A stretch of 64,000 nt of DNA. It comes from Methylobacter sp. (lineage in GTDB: Bacteria; Pseudomonadota; Gammaproteobacteria; Methylococcales; Methylomonadaceae). The notes under the pieces are model-generated. The model made no database searches. It was not told the origin of the DNA and saw nothing but the letters and a program-made list of their open reading frames with translations. The stretch lies in assembly GCA_030699385.1 (NCBI GenBank), contig JAUYMY010000060.1:62001-126000 (forward strand), read 5' to 3'. Made by a program: the position numbers and the translations under genes. Below, in pieces: positions 45,112 to 54,639 of the stretch. Numbering within the stretch: the stretch's first letter is position 1; every line of letters starts with the position of its first letter.

Positions 45112-46569
45112 CTATTTTCGCCAAAATTCCGGTACGAATAAGATAACAATGGAAAATATTTGCACTCGACCTAATAACATCGCAAAAGTGCAAAGACTGG
45201 TTTGCATATCGCTCAAACTGGCGTAGTTGGTCGCAGGGCCGACTTGGTTAAGGCCTGGGCCCGTGTTGTTAAAGCAAGCGATAATCGCTGAAAAAGCAGT
45301 AATAAAATCCATGCCGCTGAGTAATAGCATAAAAACCATGATAACAATGCTGATGAAATAGAGAAAAATAAATCCGGTGACTGAGGTAACGATTTTATTA
45401 TTGACCACTGTATCGCCAATTTTCATCGATTTAACCGCAAAAGGGTGGATAAATTTGAATAGCTCCAAACGCGCCTGCTTCATCAAAATAATGGTGCGTA
45501 TCATGCGAATGCCGCCCCCTGTGGAGCCTGAGGAGGCCGAAATACAACATAAAAACAGCATCCACATTGGCACAAAAATAGGCCACTGATTAAAGTCCTG
45601 ACTAGCATAGCCGCTGGTGGTGGCAATGGTGACCAAGTTAAATGTGGCATGGCGTAAAGCGGTCAAAAAATCAGGATAGGTGCCGGCTTGCCATAGCACC
45701 CAGGCCGTTACCAGGCAACTTCCCAAAATTAGAGTCAGAAATGACCGTACTTCTCTGTCATGAATATAGGGTTTAAGTGAATGTTTTCTCAGTGCAACGA
45801 AATGGGTGGCGAAATTAATCGCCGCCAGCAATTGGAATAGGGTTAATACCATTTCGATAGGCACCGAATCAAAGTATTCGATGCTGATGTCATGGGTGGA
45901 AAAGCCGCCTAAACTCATGGCCGAAAAAGCATGGCAAATCGCATCAAACCAAGTCATCCCCGCTAAACGTAAAGCAGCAATACAAGCCACGGTAACGCCG
46001 GCATAAACCAGCCATAACGCTTTTGCTGTTTGCGCTATACGCGGCGGTAAATCGGACTCTTTAACCGTTCCCGGCGATTCTGCTTTGTATAGCTGCATAC
46101 CGCCGATACCCAAAATAGGTAACACAGCGACGGCCAAAATGATGATGCCCATGCCGCCTACCCATTGCAATTCATGGCGCCAAAGATTAATTGACATGGG
46201 CAATTGATCAAGACCGCTCAGTGTTGTCGCGCCGGTTGTGGTCAGGCTGGAAACGGTTTCAAAATAAGCATCGACAAAACTCAGTTCGGTCAGGTAAAGC
46301 ATCAATGGAAACGTGCAAAATACCGGAATGATTGACCAAGTAACGGCTACCATTAAAAAACCGGTTTGCCGCGTCACTTTTTTAGGGAGGCGTAGCGTTG
46401 GCGCAAACATCAAGGCACCCAACAGCAGGGTAATGATGCAGCCTTGAAAAAAAGCGATGGTCGCGCCATCATCGGCGATGACGGAGGTCAGAAAACAAGT
46501 GACCATTAAGCCGCCAAAACCTAGCGTAACTAAGCCGAAAATATTAACGATGGTGAGGATGACATTCAT
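45112..46569 (-). CDS. trkH: Potassium uptake protein TrkH
   Basis: TrkH is the inner-membrane K+ channel of the Trk system, gated by TrkA. The 485-residue protein has four repeated M1-P-M2 units with selectivity-filter glycines (SLTTTGATTLSGLDQL, AMSLGGFSTHD, STGGGIRMIR, ACFNNTGPGL). It lies 60 bases after trkA on the same strand; the gap holds a family C repeat arm. Confidence 0.94.
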   Translation of the reverse strand: MNVILTIVNIFGLVTLGFGGLMVTCFLTSVIADDGATIAFFQGCIITLLLGALMFAPTLRLPKKVTRQTGFLMVAVTWSIIPVFCTFPLMLYLTELSFVDAYFETVSSLTTTGATTLSGLDQLPMSINLWRHELQWVGGMGIIILAVAVLPILGIGGMQLYKAESPGTVKESDLPPRIAQTAKALWLVYAGVTVACIAALRLAGMTWFDAICHAFSAMSLGGFSTHDISIEYFDSVPIEMVLTLFQLLAAINFATHFVALRKHSLKPYIHDREVRSFLTLILGSCLVTAWVLWQAGTYPDFLTALRHATFNLVTIATTSGYASQDFNQWPIFVPMWMLFLCCISASSGSTGGGIRMIRTIILMKQARLELFKFIHPFAVKSMKIGDTVVNNKIVTSVTGFIFLYFISIVIMVFMLLLSGMDFITAFSAIIACFNNTGPGLNQVGPATNYASLSDMQTSLCTFAMLLGRVQIFSIVILFVPEFWRK

Positions 46570-46629
46570 GGGGTAGGTTCAAGGCTAAAGGCTAAAGACT
46601 AAGGTTTTTCGCCTTTCGTCCGCCCTTAA

Positions 46630-47991
46630 TTAAAGAGGTTGGAATTTTTTTTCGATGTTAACAATCAGTTTTTTATCCATCACAAACATGACCACATGAT
46701 CGCCTTCTTCAAATACCGTGTCACAGTGAATCGCAATGACTTTTTTGTTGCGTATCAGTGCGCCGATGACGATACCTTCGGGAAAGCTGATGGCATCAAC
46801 CCGACGTCCCACCACCGAATTCAAATCGTGGCTTTGGTGGGCAATCGCCTCAATGGCTTCAGCGGTGCCGCCACACAGCGAACTGACTTGAGCGACATCG
46901 CCTTGGCGTAAGTGCTTTAAAATACTGCCCAGGGTTTCCTGATTGGGCAGAACCGCCACATCAATTCCGGTTCCGGGCAATAGCTTGCTGTACGAAACAT
47001 GATTGAGTAAACAAATCGCTTTGCGCACACCCAGGCTTTTTGCCAAAGAAGCCGAAACGATATTGACGCCATCATTTTCAGTAATCGCACAAAATAAATC
47101 GGTGCTGTCGATAGATTCATCGATCAATAGCGCTTCATCGGCGCAATCGCCTAATAGCACGACGCTTTGCTCCAAATCATTGGCTATTTTATGTGCGCGT
47201 CGGGGGTCTTTTTCAATAATTTTGACTTGATGATCGCTTTCTAGTGCCAGCGCCAAGCGTTTGCCGACATGACCGCCGCCGGCGATAATAATGCGTCTTA
47301 TCGGCGCTTCCAGCTTATGTAGCGCTCTTAGCACCTCTTGTACTTGTTCGCGTGGCGCCACGATAAAAACTTCATCACCGGTTTCGATAACCGCTTCACC
47401 ATTGACCATTAAAGGCTTGCCTTGTCGAAAAATAGCGACTATGCGGATTTTATCGCCGGTCAAACGGGCGCTGATGGTTTTGATTTTTTTGCCGGTTAAA
47501 ATACCGTCAGCCACCACTTTGACTGAAAATAGCCGCACCAAGCCATCGGCAAAATCGGAAATATGCAGCACGCCGGGGAATTCAATTAAATTACGGATCG
47601 CCTCCATAACGATTTGTTCAGGGCTGATGACAATATCGACAGGAATGCCGTTGGGGCCGAACAATTGCGGATTTTTCAGATAATCGACTGCGCGTACCCG
47701 GGCGATTGTTTTCGGTTGGCTATACAGTGCATTAATAATGACACAGGCCAGCATGTTGGTTTCGTCGCTGTCGGTCACTGCAATAATAATATCGGCAGTG
47801 CGTGCGCCGGCTTGTTCGAGCACTTTCGGGTGCGCCGCATTACCTGCAACGGTGGCAATATCGAAACGCTCTTTTAAGGCATCGAGCAACTCTGTCCTGA
47901 AGTCGACAACAACGATATCATTTTCTTCGCTTGCCAGTGCGCCGGCAACCGATGAGCCGGTAACGCCTGCTCCAAGAATAAGTATTTTCAT
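46630..47991 (-). CDS. trkA: Trk system potassium regulator TrkA
   Basis: TrkA is the cytoplasmic gating subunit with two RCK units. The 453-residue protein has NAD(H)-binding glycine motifs at the start of each half (MKILILGAGVTGSSVAGAL and IIIAGGGHVGKRLALAL) and two TrkA-C domains (PLMVNGEAVIETGDEVFIVA and HCDTVFEEGDHVVMFVM). Length is standard (458 in E. coli). It is upstream of trkH in the same operon. Confidence 0.94.
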   Translation of the reverse strand: MKILILGAGVTGSSVAGALASEENDIVVVDFRTELLDALKERFDIATVAGNAAHPKVLEQAGARTADIIIAVTDSDETNMLACVIINALYSQPKTIARVRAVDYLKNPQLFGPNGIPVDIVISPEQIVMEAIRNLIEFPGVLHISDFADGLVRLFSVKVVADGILTGKKIKTISARLTGDKIRIVAIFRQGKPLMVNGEAVIETGDEVFIVAPREQVQEVLRALHKLEAPIRRIIIAGGGHVGKRLALALESDHQVKIIEKDPRRAHKIANDLEQSVVLLGDCADEALLIDESIDSTDLFCAITENDGVNIVSASLAKSLGVRKAICLLNHVSYSKLLPGTGIDVAVLPNQETLGSILKHLRQGDVAQVSSLCGGTAEAIEAIAHQSHDLNSVVGRRVDAISFPEGIVIGALIRNKKVIAIHCDTVFEEGDHVVMFVMDKKLIVNIEKKFQPL

Positions 47992-48026
47992 TTAGGCCCT
48001 TTGGGAATTAAAAAATAAAACGGACA

Positions 48027-48071
48027 AAGGGCGAAAGACAAAAGGCTAAAAGCCTTGTATCGTTCGCCCTT
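48027..48071. terminator. Compound hairpin after mtkB (repeat family C)
   Basis: AAGGGCGAA (48027-48035) pairs with TTCGCCCTT (48063-48071), and AAGGCT (48042-48047) pairs with AGCCTT (48051-48056) inside it. A TGTCCGTTTTATTTTTT follows on the minus strand, so it likely ends the mclA-mtkA-mtkB transcript before trkA. Confidence 0.6.
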
Positions 48072-48095
48072 CGTTTTTTGCTTTATATCTTTCGC

Positions 48096-48983
48096 TTACA
48101 TCTTGGCCAATACAGCCGCCACCGTTTCACCCATAGCTGCAGGTGTTGGGCAGATAGTAACGCCTAGTTCTTTCAATAAGGCTACTTTTTCTGCCGCGCT
48201 TTCGCCCGCTGAGGAAATAATCGCGCCGGCATGACCCATGCGTCGACCTTCCGGCGCGGTTAAGCCAGCGATATAAGCAACGACAGGCTTGCTCATGTGT
48301 TTGCTGGCAAAAATACCGGCTTCGACCTCTTGCGGGCCGCCGATTTCGCCAATCATAAGTATGACTTTGGTTTCCGGATCGGCTTCAAATTTTTCCAGAA
48401 TATCGCGGTGCGAGCTACCGTTAATTGGGTCGCCGCCGATACCGACCGAGCTTGAAATGCCGATACCCAAACGTTTCATTTGGTCGGCGGCTTCATAACC
48501 TAATGTGCCCGAACGACCGACGATGCCGACATTGCCTTGCATATAAATATGCCCCGGCATAATACCCAACATCGCGCGCCCCGGACTGATAGTGCCGGCG
48601 CAATTCGGGCCGGTCAGTATCATGCGTTGTTCTACTGGAAAACGGCGCAGAAAATTTTTCACCGTCATCATGTCTTGAGTCGGGATGCCGTCAGTAATTG
48701 CCACGCAATATTTGATGCCAGCGTCGGCGGCTTCCATAATCGAATCGGCCGCAAAAGCTGGCGGCACAAAAATAATGCTGGCTTCTGCGCCCACTTCGCG
48801 CACCGCTTCTTTGACGGTGTTAAAAACCGGCAAGCCTAAATGCGTTTGCCCGCCTTTGCCCGGCGTGATGCCGCCGACGACATTGGAGCCGTAATTAATC
48901 ATGTCTTGGGCATGAAAGCTGCCGATTTTTCCGGTAAAGCCCTGGACAATAATGCGTGTGCTTTGGTCAATTAAAATAGCCAT
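48096..48983 (-). CDS. mtkB: Malate-CoA ligase (malate thiokinase), alpha subunit
   Basis: This 295-residue SucD-like subunit carries CoA and the phosphohistidine, in RRMGHAGAIIS. It begins MAILIDQSTRIIVQGFTGKIG and contains GGITPGKGG. With MtkA it makes malyl-CoA from malate, ATP and CoA in the serine cycle. Its place next to mclA, not among citric-acid-cycle genes, separates it from succinyl-CoA synthetase. It lies three bases after mtkA. Confidence 0.88.
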   Translation of the reverse strand: MAILIDQSTRIIVQGFTGKIGSFHAQDMINYGSNVVGGITPGKGGQTHLGLPVFNTVKEAVREVGAEASIIFVPPAFAADSIMEAADAGIKYCVAITDGIPTQDMMTVKNFLRRFPVEQRMILTGPNCAGTISPGRAMLGIMPGHIYMQGNVGIVGRSGTLGYEAADQMKRLGIGISSSVGIGGDPINGSSHRDILEKFEADPETKVILMIGEIGGPQEVEAGIFASKHMSKPVVAYIAGLTAPEGRRMGHAGAIISSAGESAAEKVALLKELGVTICPTPAAMGETVAAVLAKM

Positions 48984-48986
48984 TGT

Positions 48987-50180
48987 TTATGCTCCCTGTG
49001 CCGCTTCTTTAGCAACCGCTTCATTGCGCGCTTGCACCGCTTTTTCAGCCGCTTCGGCCAAGGTTTCTGCGGTAATGATAGGCAGGCCGCTTTCCGCAAT
49101 AATGCGGCGGCCTTCTTCAACGTTAGTGCCGGACAATCTGACAATCAGCGGTATTTTCATATCGATTTTCTTGACCGCCTCGACCACGCCTTCGGCAATC
49201 CAATCGCAACGATTGATGCCAGCAAAAATATTTACCAACATGGCTTTTACGCCTTTATCGGCCAACACCAAACGAAAGGCTTTTTCGGTGCGTTCAGCCG
49301 AAGCGCCACCGCCGACATCGAGGAAATTGGCCGGTTCGCCGCCCGCCAGTTTAATCATGTCCATCGTCGCCATCGCCAAACCGGCACCGTTAATCATGCA
49401 GCCGATGTCGCCGTCTAGGCCGACATAACTTAATCCGCGATCAGCTGCCGCCATTTCGCGGGGATCTTCCTGCGTTTTATCGCGCAGTTCGGAAATTTTT
49501 TGCTGACGGAACAATGCGTTGTCATCAAAGCCCATTTTGGCATCCAGTGCGACCAATTCGCCGCTACGCGTCACCACCAACGGATTGATTTCCAACATAC
49601 TGACATCCAATTCACGCAGCGCACGGTAGCAGCCGCGAATAGTTTTAACCGCATGGCTCAACAATTCAGGCTCTAAACCTAAAGCAAAGGCCATTTCGCG
49701 CGCCTGATAATCTTGCAGGCCGACGGCAGGTTCGATATAAATTTTGGTGATGGCATCGGGATTATTTTCCGCCAGTTCCTCAATTTCCATGCCGCCTTGA
49801 GCCGAGCCGACCATGACGATGCGCTCAGTGCTGCGGTCAACCAGAAAACAAAAATACATTTCTTTGACAATGTCGGTGCCGGCTTCGATATACAATCTGC
49901 CACACACTTTACCGGCCGGGCCGGTTTGATGGGTGACTAATCTTTTGCCCAGCAGCGCGCCGGCGGCGGCTTCGACTTCATCGTGAGTCTTGCAGATTTT
50001 AATGCCGCCCGCTTTGCCGCGTGCGCCGGAATGAATTTGCGCTTTAACCGCCCAAATATGTCCGCCAATGTCTCTAGCACGTTGCACGGCTTCTTCAGGG
50101 CTGTACGCCATGCCGCCTTCAGCGATTTTAACGCCGTAACCGCTTAAAATTTCTTTCGCCTGATATTCGTGAATATCCAC
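48987..50180 (-). CDS. mtkA: Malate-CoA ligase (malate thiokinase), beta subunit
   Basis: This 397-residue SucC-like ATP-grasp subunit binds ATP and the dicarboxylate. It starts [18 protein letters not shown], the normal family N-terminus, and contains [30 protein letters not shown] and [16 protein letters not shown]. Gene order is mclA (50238-51185), mtkA, mtkB on the minus strand. SucC is the alternative by fold, but the cluster favours MtkA. Confidence 0.88.
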   Translation of the reverse strand: MDIHEYQAKEILSGYGVKIAEGGMAYSPEEAVQRARDIGGHIWAVKAQIHSGARGKAGGIKICKTHDEVEAAAGALLGKRLVTHQTGPAGKVCGRLYIEAGTDIVKEMYFCFLVDRSTERIVMVGSAQGGMEIEELAENNPDAITKIYIEPAVGLQDYQAREMAFALGLEPELLSHAVKTIRGCYRALRELDVSMLEINPLVVTRSGELVALDAKMGFDDNALFRQQKISELRDKTQEDPREMAAADRGLSYVGLDGDIGCMINGAGLAMATMDMIKLAGGEPANFLDVGGGASAERTEKAFRLVLADKGVKAMLVNIFAGINRCDWIAEGVVEAVKKIDMKIPLIVRLSGTNVEEGRRIIAESGLPIITAETLAEAAEKAVQARNEAVAKEAAQGA

Positions 50181-50237
50181 AGCATCTCCTAAATTTATGT
50201 GTTGCGTTGGCCGGGTTAAGGTAACCCGGCAAGACTG

Positions 50238-51185
50238 TTATTTTTTTGCTGCAATCGCTTCAGCAGCCCTGACCACGTTATTGGCCATTTTTTCCGATGC
50301 GGCATCGATTAAACGACCGTCTAATGCCGCCGCGCCTTTACCTTGCGCCGCTGCTTCTTTTAGCGCGACCAAAATACGTTTTGCTTTGTCGACTTCAGCC
50401 GCCGGCGGGGTGAATATTTCATTGGCCAATTCCACTTGCGATGGATGAATCGCCCATTTTCCCTCACAACCCAAAGCCGCTGCGCGTCTTGCCGCCAATT
50501 TGTAACCTTCGGGATCTTTAATATCGCCAAACGGGCCGTCAATCGGGCGCAAGCCATAAGCACGACAAGCCACCGTCATTCGGCTGATGGCAAAATGCCA
50601 TTGATCGCCCGGATAATCGGCATTTAAGCCGCCGATGTTAGTGGTTCTGGCGCGATTACTGGCTGCATAATCAGCCACGCCAAAATGCAAGGCTTCAAGA
50701 CGACCGGATGCGCCGTTGCGGGCAATGTCTTCCACATTCGCCATGCCCAAAGCGGTTTCAATCAAGGCTTCAATGCCGATTTTATTTTTCAGACCCTGCT
50801 GCATTTCCAGCTGGTTCAGCATCGCTTCAACCATATACACATCGGCATAAACACCGACTTTAGGAATCAAAATCGTGTCAATTTTGGCGCCGCATTGCTC
50901 GACCAAATCGACCACGTCACGCACCATATATTGCGTGTCCAGACCGTTAATGCGCACCGACACGGTGACGCCGTGGCCTTTCCAGTCGAGGTCGTTAATC
51001 GCTTCGATAATGTTTTTTCTGGCTTGCAGCTTGTCATCGGGCGCTACCGCATCTTCCAAATCCAGAAAAATAAAGTCCGCGCCACTTTTCATTGCTTTTT
51101 CAAACATTTCAGGGCTAGAACCCGGAACGGCTAATTCACAGCGCTGAACGCGTTGTACTGACGCTGCATATAAGGTGTGGCTCAT
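50238..51185 (-). CDS. mclA: L-malyl-CoA lyase (HpcH/HpaI aldolase family)
   Basis: McL cleaves malyl-CoA to glyoxylate and acetyl-CoA; the glyoxylate feeds the serine-glyoxylate aminotransferase. The 315-residue TIM barrel has RCELAVPGSSPEMFEKAMKS, the metal-site DFIFLDLEDAV, SVRINGLDT and GIEALIETALGMANV. It is the first gene of the operon, and its start codon faces sgaA across 344 bases. Confidence 0.9.
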   Translation of the reverse strand: MSHTLYAASVQRVQRCELAVPGSSPEMFEKAMKSGADFIFLDLEDAVAPDDKLQARKNIIEAINDLDWKGHGVTVSVRINGLDTQYMVRDVVDLVEQCGAKIDTILIPKVGVYADVYMVEAMLNQLEMQQGLKNKIGIEALIETALGMANVEDIARNGASGRLEALHFGVADYAASNRARTTNIGGLNADYPGDQWHFAISRMTVACRAYGLRPIDGPFGDIKDPEGYKLAARRAAALGCEGKWAIHPSQVELANEIFTPPAAEVDKAKRILVALKEAAAQGKGAAALDGRLIDAASEKMANNVVRAAEAIAAKK

Positions 51186-51529
51186 TGATTACATTCCTAA
51201 TGTCATTGTTGTAAATCCGGTCGAGTTGGCGTAACCCGCCATTTGACGGCGACCGTGACCTGTGGGCGAACCCAAATTACGCGGTTTAAGCCGAACTTAA
51301 ATTAACCCGACATTTTACTTCCAGAGCTTTTAAAGTCAATTTTTAAAGCTCCTTAGGGTGCCAGCATGGCTATCTATATCGCTGCAGGCACCGCGTATTT
51401 TCCATTTCAAGTCCTAATCTCACCTTGCCGATTTTTAGCGGCTATGTCATTATTGCCGGTTTTTGAACGCTGACTGTTTAGCGTTCAAGCCGTGTTAATC
51501 ACTCAAACTACTATTTAAGAGGCAATGCA
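51186..51529. promoter_or_regulatory. Divergent control region of the serine-cycle genes
   Basis: No gene fits here. The gap should hold the promoters of mclA-mtkAB and sgaA. An inverted repeat GAGCTTT (51324-51330) / AAAGCTC (51345-51351) with an A/T-rich centre is a candidate operator. AGAGGCAATGCAATG forms the sgaA ribosome site. No promoter hexamers were convincing. Confidence 0.4.
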
Positions 51530-52693
51530 ATGGCTGGTCGTAACCACCTATACATCCCTGGCCCTACTAATGTGCCAAACGAAATCCTGAATGCTATGCA
51601 TGTCACCATGGAAGACCATCGTTCTCCTGCGTTTCCTAAGCTGCTGACACCTCTTTTACAAGATCTGAAAAAAATCTTTAAAACAGAAACCGGACAAGCG
51701 TTTATCTTTCCGGCAACCGGCACGGCAGGCTGGGAAGTTGCGCTGACTAATACCTTAAATCCGGGCGACAAAGTGTTAATTTATCGCTTCGGTCAATTCA
51801 GCCATTTATGGGCTGAAATGGCGAAACGTCTGGGTTTTGAGGTCGAAATTCACCAAGAAGTTTGGGGGAAGGGTATTCCCTTGGACAGACTGGAAGCGCG
51901 ATTAAAAGAAGACACTAACCACGAAATCAAGGCTGTTTTAGCCACGCATAACGAAACCGCTACCGGCGTAACCAGCGACATCGGCGGTGTGCGTAAAGCG
52001 ATGAATGCGTCTAATCACCCGGCATTTTTATTCGTCGACGGCGTTAGTTCTATTGCCAGCCTGGATTTTCGTATGGACGAGTGGGGCGTAGACGGCGCTA
52101 TCAGCGGTTCGCAAAAAGGTTTCATGATGCCTGCCGGTGGCGCATTTTTAGCGTTTAGCCAAAAAGCCTTGGCTGCAGTTGAAACATCGACTTATCCGCG
52201 TTGCTTTCTGGATTTAAGAGACCAGATGAATGCCAACAAAGACGGCTACACGCCATATACGCCCGCGTTGCCGATTCTTTACGGCTTGCGTAAAGCGTTA
52301 GATATGTTATTGGAAGAAGGATTGGAAAACGTTTACGCGCGTCATTATCGTTTGGCTGAAGGTGTGCGTAAAGCCGTTGCAGCCTGGGGCTTGACTATTT
52401 GCGCCCAACCCGGTTTTGAATCGGATACCGTCACCGCGATTGTCGTGCCGGCGGATAAAGACGCTAAAGACGTGATTAGCACAGCGTTTAGCAAATACGA
52501 TATTTCTTTAGGCGCAGGTTTATCGGAATTGGCCGGAAAAGCTTTTCGTATCGGCCATGTTGGCGATATGAACGATGTGTCAATGTTAGGCTGTATCGCT
52601 GGCGTTGAAATGGCGCTGCTGGACAATGGTTTTGATTTTAAACCGGGTGCTGGTGTTGCGGCTGCGATTGAATATTACCGTTCAACTCAGTAA
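51530..52693 (+). CDS. sgaA: Serine-glyoxylate aminotransferase
   Basis: This PLP enzyme converts glyoxylate and serine to glycine and hydroxypyruvate in the serine cycle. The 387-residue class V aminotransferase starts MAGRNHLYIPGPTNVPNEIL and has the PLP lysine in SGSQKGFMMPAGGAF and ATHNETATGV. The product goes to HprA, encoded 148 bases downstream. Type II methanotrophs carry the same pair. Confidence 0.93.
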   Translation: MAGRNHLYIPGPTNVPNEILNAMHVTMEDHRSPAFPKLLTPLLQDLKKIFKTETGQAFIFPATGTAGWEVALTNTLNPGDKVLIYRFGQFSHLWAEMAKRLGFEVEIHQEVWGKGIPLDRLEARLKEDTNHEIKAVLATHNETATGVTSDIGGVRKAMNASNHPAFLFVDGVSSIASLDFRMDEWGVDGAISGSQKGFMMPAGGAFLAFSQKALAAVETSTYPRCFLDLRDQMNANKDGYTPYTPALPILYGLRKALDMLLEEGLENVYARHYRLAEGVRKAVAAWGLTICAQPGFESDTVTAIVVPADKDAKDVISTAFSKYDISLGAGLSELAGKAFRIGHVGDMNDVSMLGCIAGVEMALLDNGFDFKPGAGVAAAIEYYRSTQ

Positions 52694-52702
52694 ACGATAA
52701 AA

Positions 52703-52801
52703 ATAGAACACGGATGTCACAGATAGGACGGATCTAAACGGATTTTTAAACGCGCTTTTAATCAGTGCCCATCCGTTTTATCCGTGCCATCCGTGTTCTA
52801 T
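52703..52801. repeat. Long palindromic intergenic repeat (family B)
   Basis: Arms of 31 bases (ATAGAACACGGATGTCAC..., from 52703; ...ATCCGTGTTCTAT, to 52801) are complementary with four mismatches. It lies between sgaA and hprA, so it may weaken or separate transcription of the two genes. Relatives are at 61663-61765 and, as a half, 3061-3108. Confidence 0.7.
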
Positions 52802-52840
52802 ATCCTTAACTTAACGGCATTGCCCTGATGAGGATACCCC

Positions 52841-53812
52841 ATGAGCAAACCCAAAGTCTTTGTTACCCGCAAATGGCCCGCCTCGGTCGAGGCCAAACTC
52901 AAAACCCTCTACGACGTCACTTTAAACGAAGATGACCGGCCGCTAACTGCGGATGAATTCAAATCGGCCCTGCAAAATTACGATGCTGTTTGTCCCACGG
53001 TTTGCGATTCATTGCCTGCCGACGTGATTAATGTCGATAACAAACGCTGCAAAATCCTCGGCAACTTCGGTGTCGGCTACAATCATATAGACATTCCGGC
53101 GGCCAAGGCGCAAGGCTTAATCGTCACCAATACACCCGGCGTATTGACGCACAGCACCGCCGATATTGCGATGACCTTGTTGCTGATGTCCGCACGGCGC
53201 GGCGCGGAAGGCGACCGCCTGGTTCGCGCCAAACAATGGCAAGGCTGGTGTCCGACGCACATGCTTAGCAGCGACGTGACCGGCGCAACTTTGGGCTTGA
53301 TTGGCTTTGGCCGTATCGCTCAAGCGATGGCCAAAAAAGCTCATCACGGCTTCGGCATAAAAATCGTCTATTTCAAACCCAGTCCAGCCGATGACTATGT
53401 GGTTGAAGACCTTAACGCCACCCGTTGCGCCTCTATCGAAGAATTGCTGCAAAGCGCGGATTATGTGTCGTTGCACTGTCCCGGCGGCGAATCTACCCGG
53501 CATTTAATCAATGCCGACAGACTCAAGCTAATGAAACCGACCGCGCATTTAATTAATACCGCTCGAGGCGATGTCGTCGACAGCATCGCGCTGATTGAAG
53601 CGCTTAAAAACAAGCAGATTGCCGGAGCAGGTCTTGATGTGTATGAAGGGGAGCCTAATGTCCACGAAGGTTTTTTAAACCTGGATAACGTCTCGCTGTT
53701 GCCGCATTTGGGCAGCGCCACTTTAGGCACGCGCACGGCGATGGGCGAAAAAGTGTTAGCCAACTTAGCCGCCTTTTTTGCTGGACATCAGCTACCTGAT
53801 CGGATTGCTTAG
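52841..53812 (+). CDS. hprA: Hydroxypyruvate reductase (D-glycerate dehydrogenase)
   Basis: HprA reduces hydroxypyruvate to D-glycerate with NADH in the serine cycle. The 323-residue D-2-hydroxyacid dehydrogenase has a Rossmann loop GLIGFGRIAQAMAKKA, the catalytic Arg in NTARGDVVDS, the Glu in GAGLDVYEGEP and the His in LPHLGSAT. The start has GAGG upstream. Confidence 0.92.
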   Translation: MSKPKVFVTRKWPASVEAKLKTLYDVTLNEDDRPLTADEFKSALQNYDAVCPTVCDSLPADVINVDNKRCKILGNFGVGYNHIDIPAAKAQGLIVTNTPGVLTHSTADIAMTLLLMSARRGAEGDRLVRAKQWQGWCPTHMLSSDVTGATLGLIGFGRIAQAMAKKAHHGFGIKIVYFKPSPADDYVVEDLNATRCASIEELLQSADYVSLHCPGGESTRHLINADRLKLMKPTAHLINTARGDVVDSIALIEALKNKQIAGAGLDVYEGEPNVHEGFLNLDNVSLLPHLGSATLGTRTAMGEKVLANLAAFFAGHQLPDRIA

Positions 53813-54058
53813 CCAGTCTGTTCCAAGACAGGCAAATGCCTTGAAAACAGCGCCGGCTAAATTTTCAATGGCTATACTGGGGATTAGCCACTATAATACG
53901 GCGCTTAGTAACACGGCACTCCGCACAGATGCGAGACGTTTACTTAGGTTTTGCATGTTATTCAGCACTTTTCAGAAATTCCATTCGCTTTTCTTTTTAA
54001 AATTGCCCGGCATGATTTGCAATCAAACATTTTCTCATTGATTTATATAGGTAATTTT

Positions 54059-54265
54059 ATGGCAACAGGTACTGTTAAGTGGTTTAACGAAGCAAAAGGT
54101 TTTGGTTTTATTTCACCTTCTGATGGCAGCGCAGATGTGTTTGTACACTTTTCTGCAATCGCCAGCGACGGTGGTTACCGCACCTTGGCTGAAGGCCAAG
54201 CGGTTAAGTACGACGTAGAATCAGGCCCTAAAGGCCCACAAGCATCACAAGTAAGCGCCGCTTAA
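54059..54265 (+). CDS. Cold-shock protein, CspA family
   Basis: The 68-residue single-domain OB-fold protein has [15 protein letters not shown] (RNP1) and DVFVHFSAI (RNP2). It binds single-stranded nucleic acid and melts RNA structures. The ATG at 54059 starts MATGTVKWF; longer in-frame extensions to 53951 are not coding. The gap back to hprA (246 bases) may be its leader. Paralogue identity within the family is not resolvable. Confidence 0.93.
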   Translation: MATGTVKWFNEAKGFGFISPSDGSADVFVHFSAIASDGGYRTLAEGQAVKYDVESGPKGPQASQVSAA

Positions 54266-54288
54266 AAAGCGCCTTACTTTTCCCATCT

Positions 54289-54315
54289 AACCCAGCATCT
54301 CAACAATGCTGGGTT
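54289..54315. terminator. Hairpin after the cold-shock gene
   Basis: AACCCAGCAT (54289-54298) pairs perfectly with ATGCTGGGTT (54306-54315) over a 7-base loop. There is no T-run, so it may stop transcription weakly or protect the mRNA end. Confidence 0.5.
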
Positions 54316-54372
54316 GTGACATAACCGGATCATCCGGCTCATCAACTCACCCCCCAATTTAGGACATGTCTT

Positions 54373-54639
54373 TTGAAACGAATTTTTGTAGGAAACTTAC
54401 CTAGCGAAGCCACTGAAGAAACTGTACAGGCTTTATTTTCTGAATACGGCAAAGTCCGTTCCATTCAACTTGTTTCCGACATATTTAGCGGAAAATGTCG
54501 GGGCTTCGGCTTTATCGGCATGGAAGGTCACGAAGCAAGAGCCGCAATAGCCGCACTCGACGGCAATCTTTATTGCGGAAAACCTCTAAAAGTTAAATTT
54601 GAAGATACCACGGCCGGCAAAAACGGCAGACGTAATTGA
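54373..54639 (+). CDS. Small RRM-type RNA-binding protein
   Basis: The 88-residue protein is one RNA recognition motif: RNP2 in IFVGNLP and RNP1 in CRGFGFIGM. It is most like the cyanobacterial-type Rbp proteins found in several gammaproteobacteria. The start is a TTG at 54373 with AGGA at 54361-54364; no in-frame ATG is available. It follows a cold-shock gene, which suggests linked low-temperature function. Confidence 0.88.
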   Translation: MKRIFVGNLPSEATEETVQALFSEYGKVRSIQLVSDIFSGKCRGFGFIGMEGHEARAAIAALDGNLYCGKPLKVKFEDTTAGKNGRRN

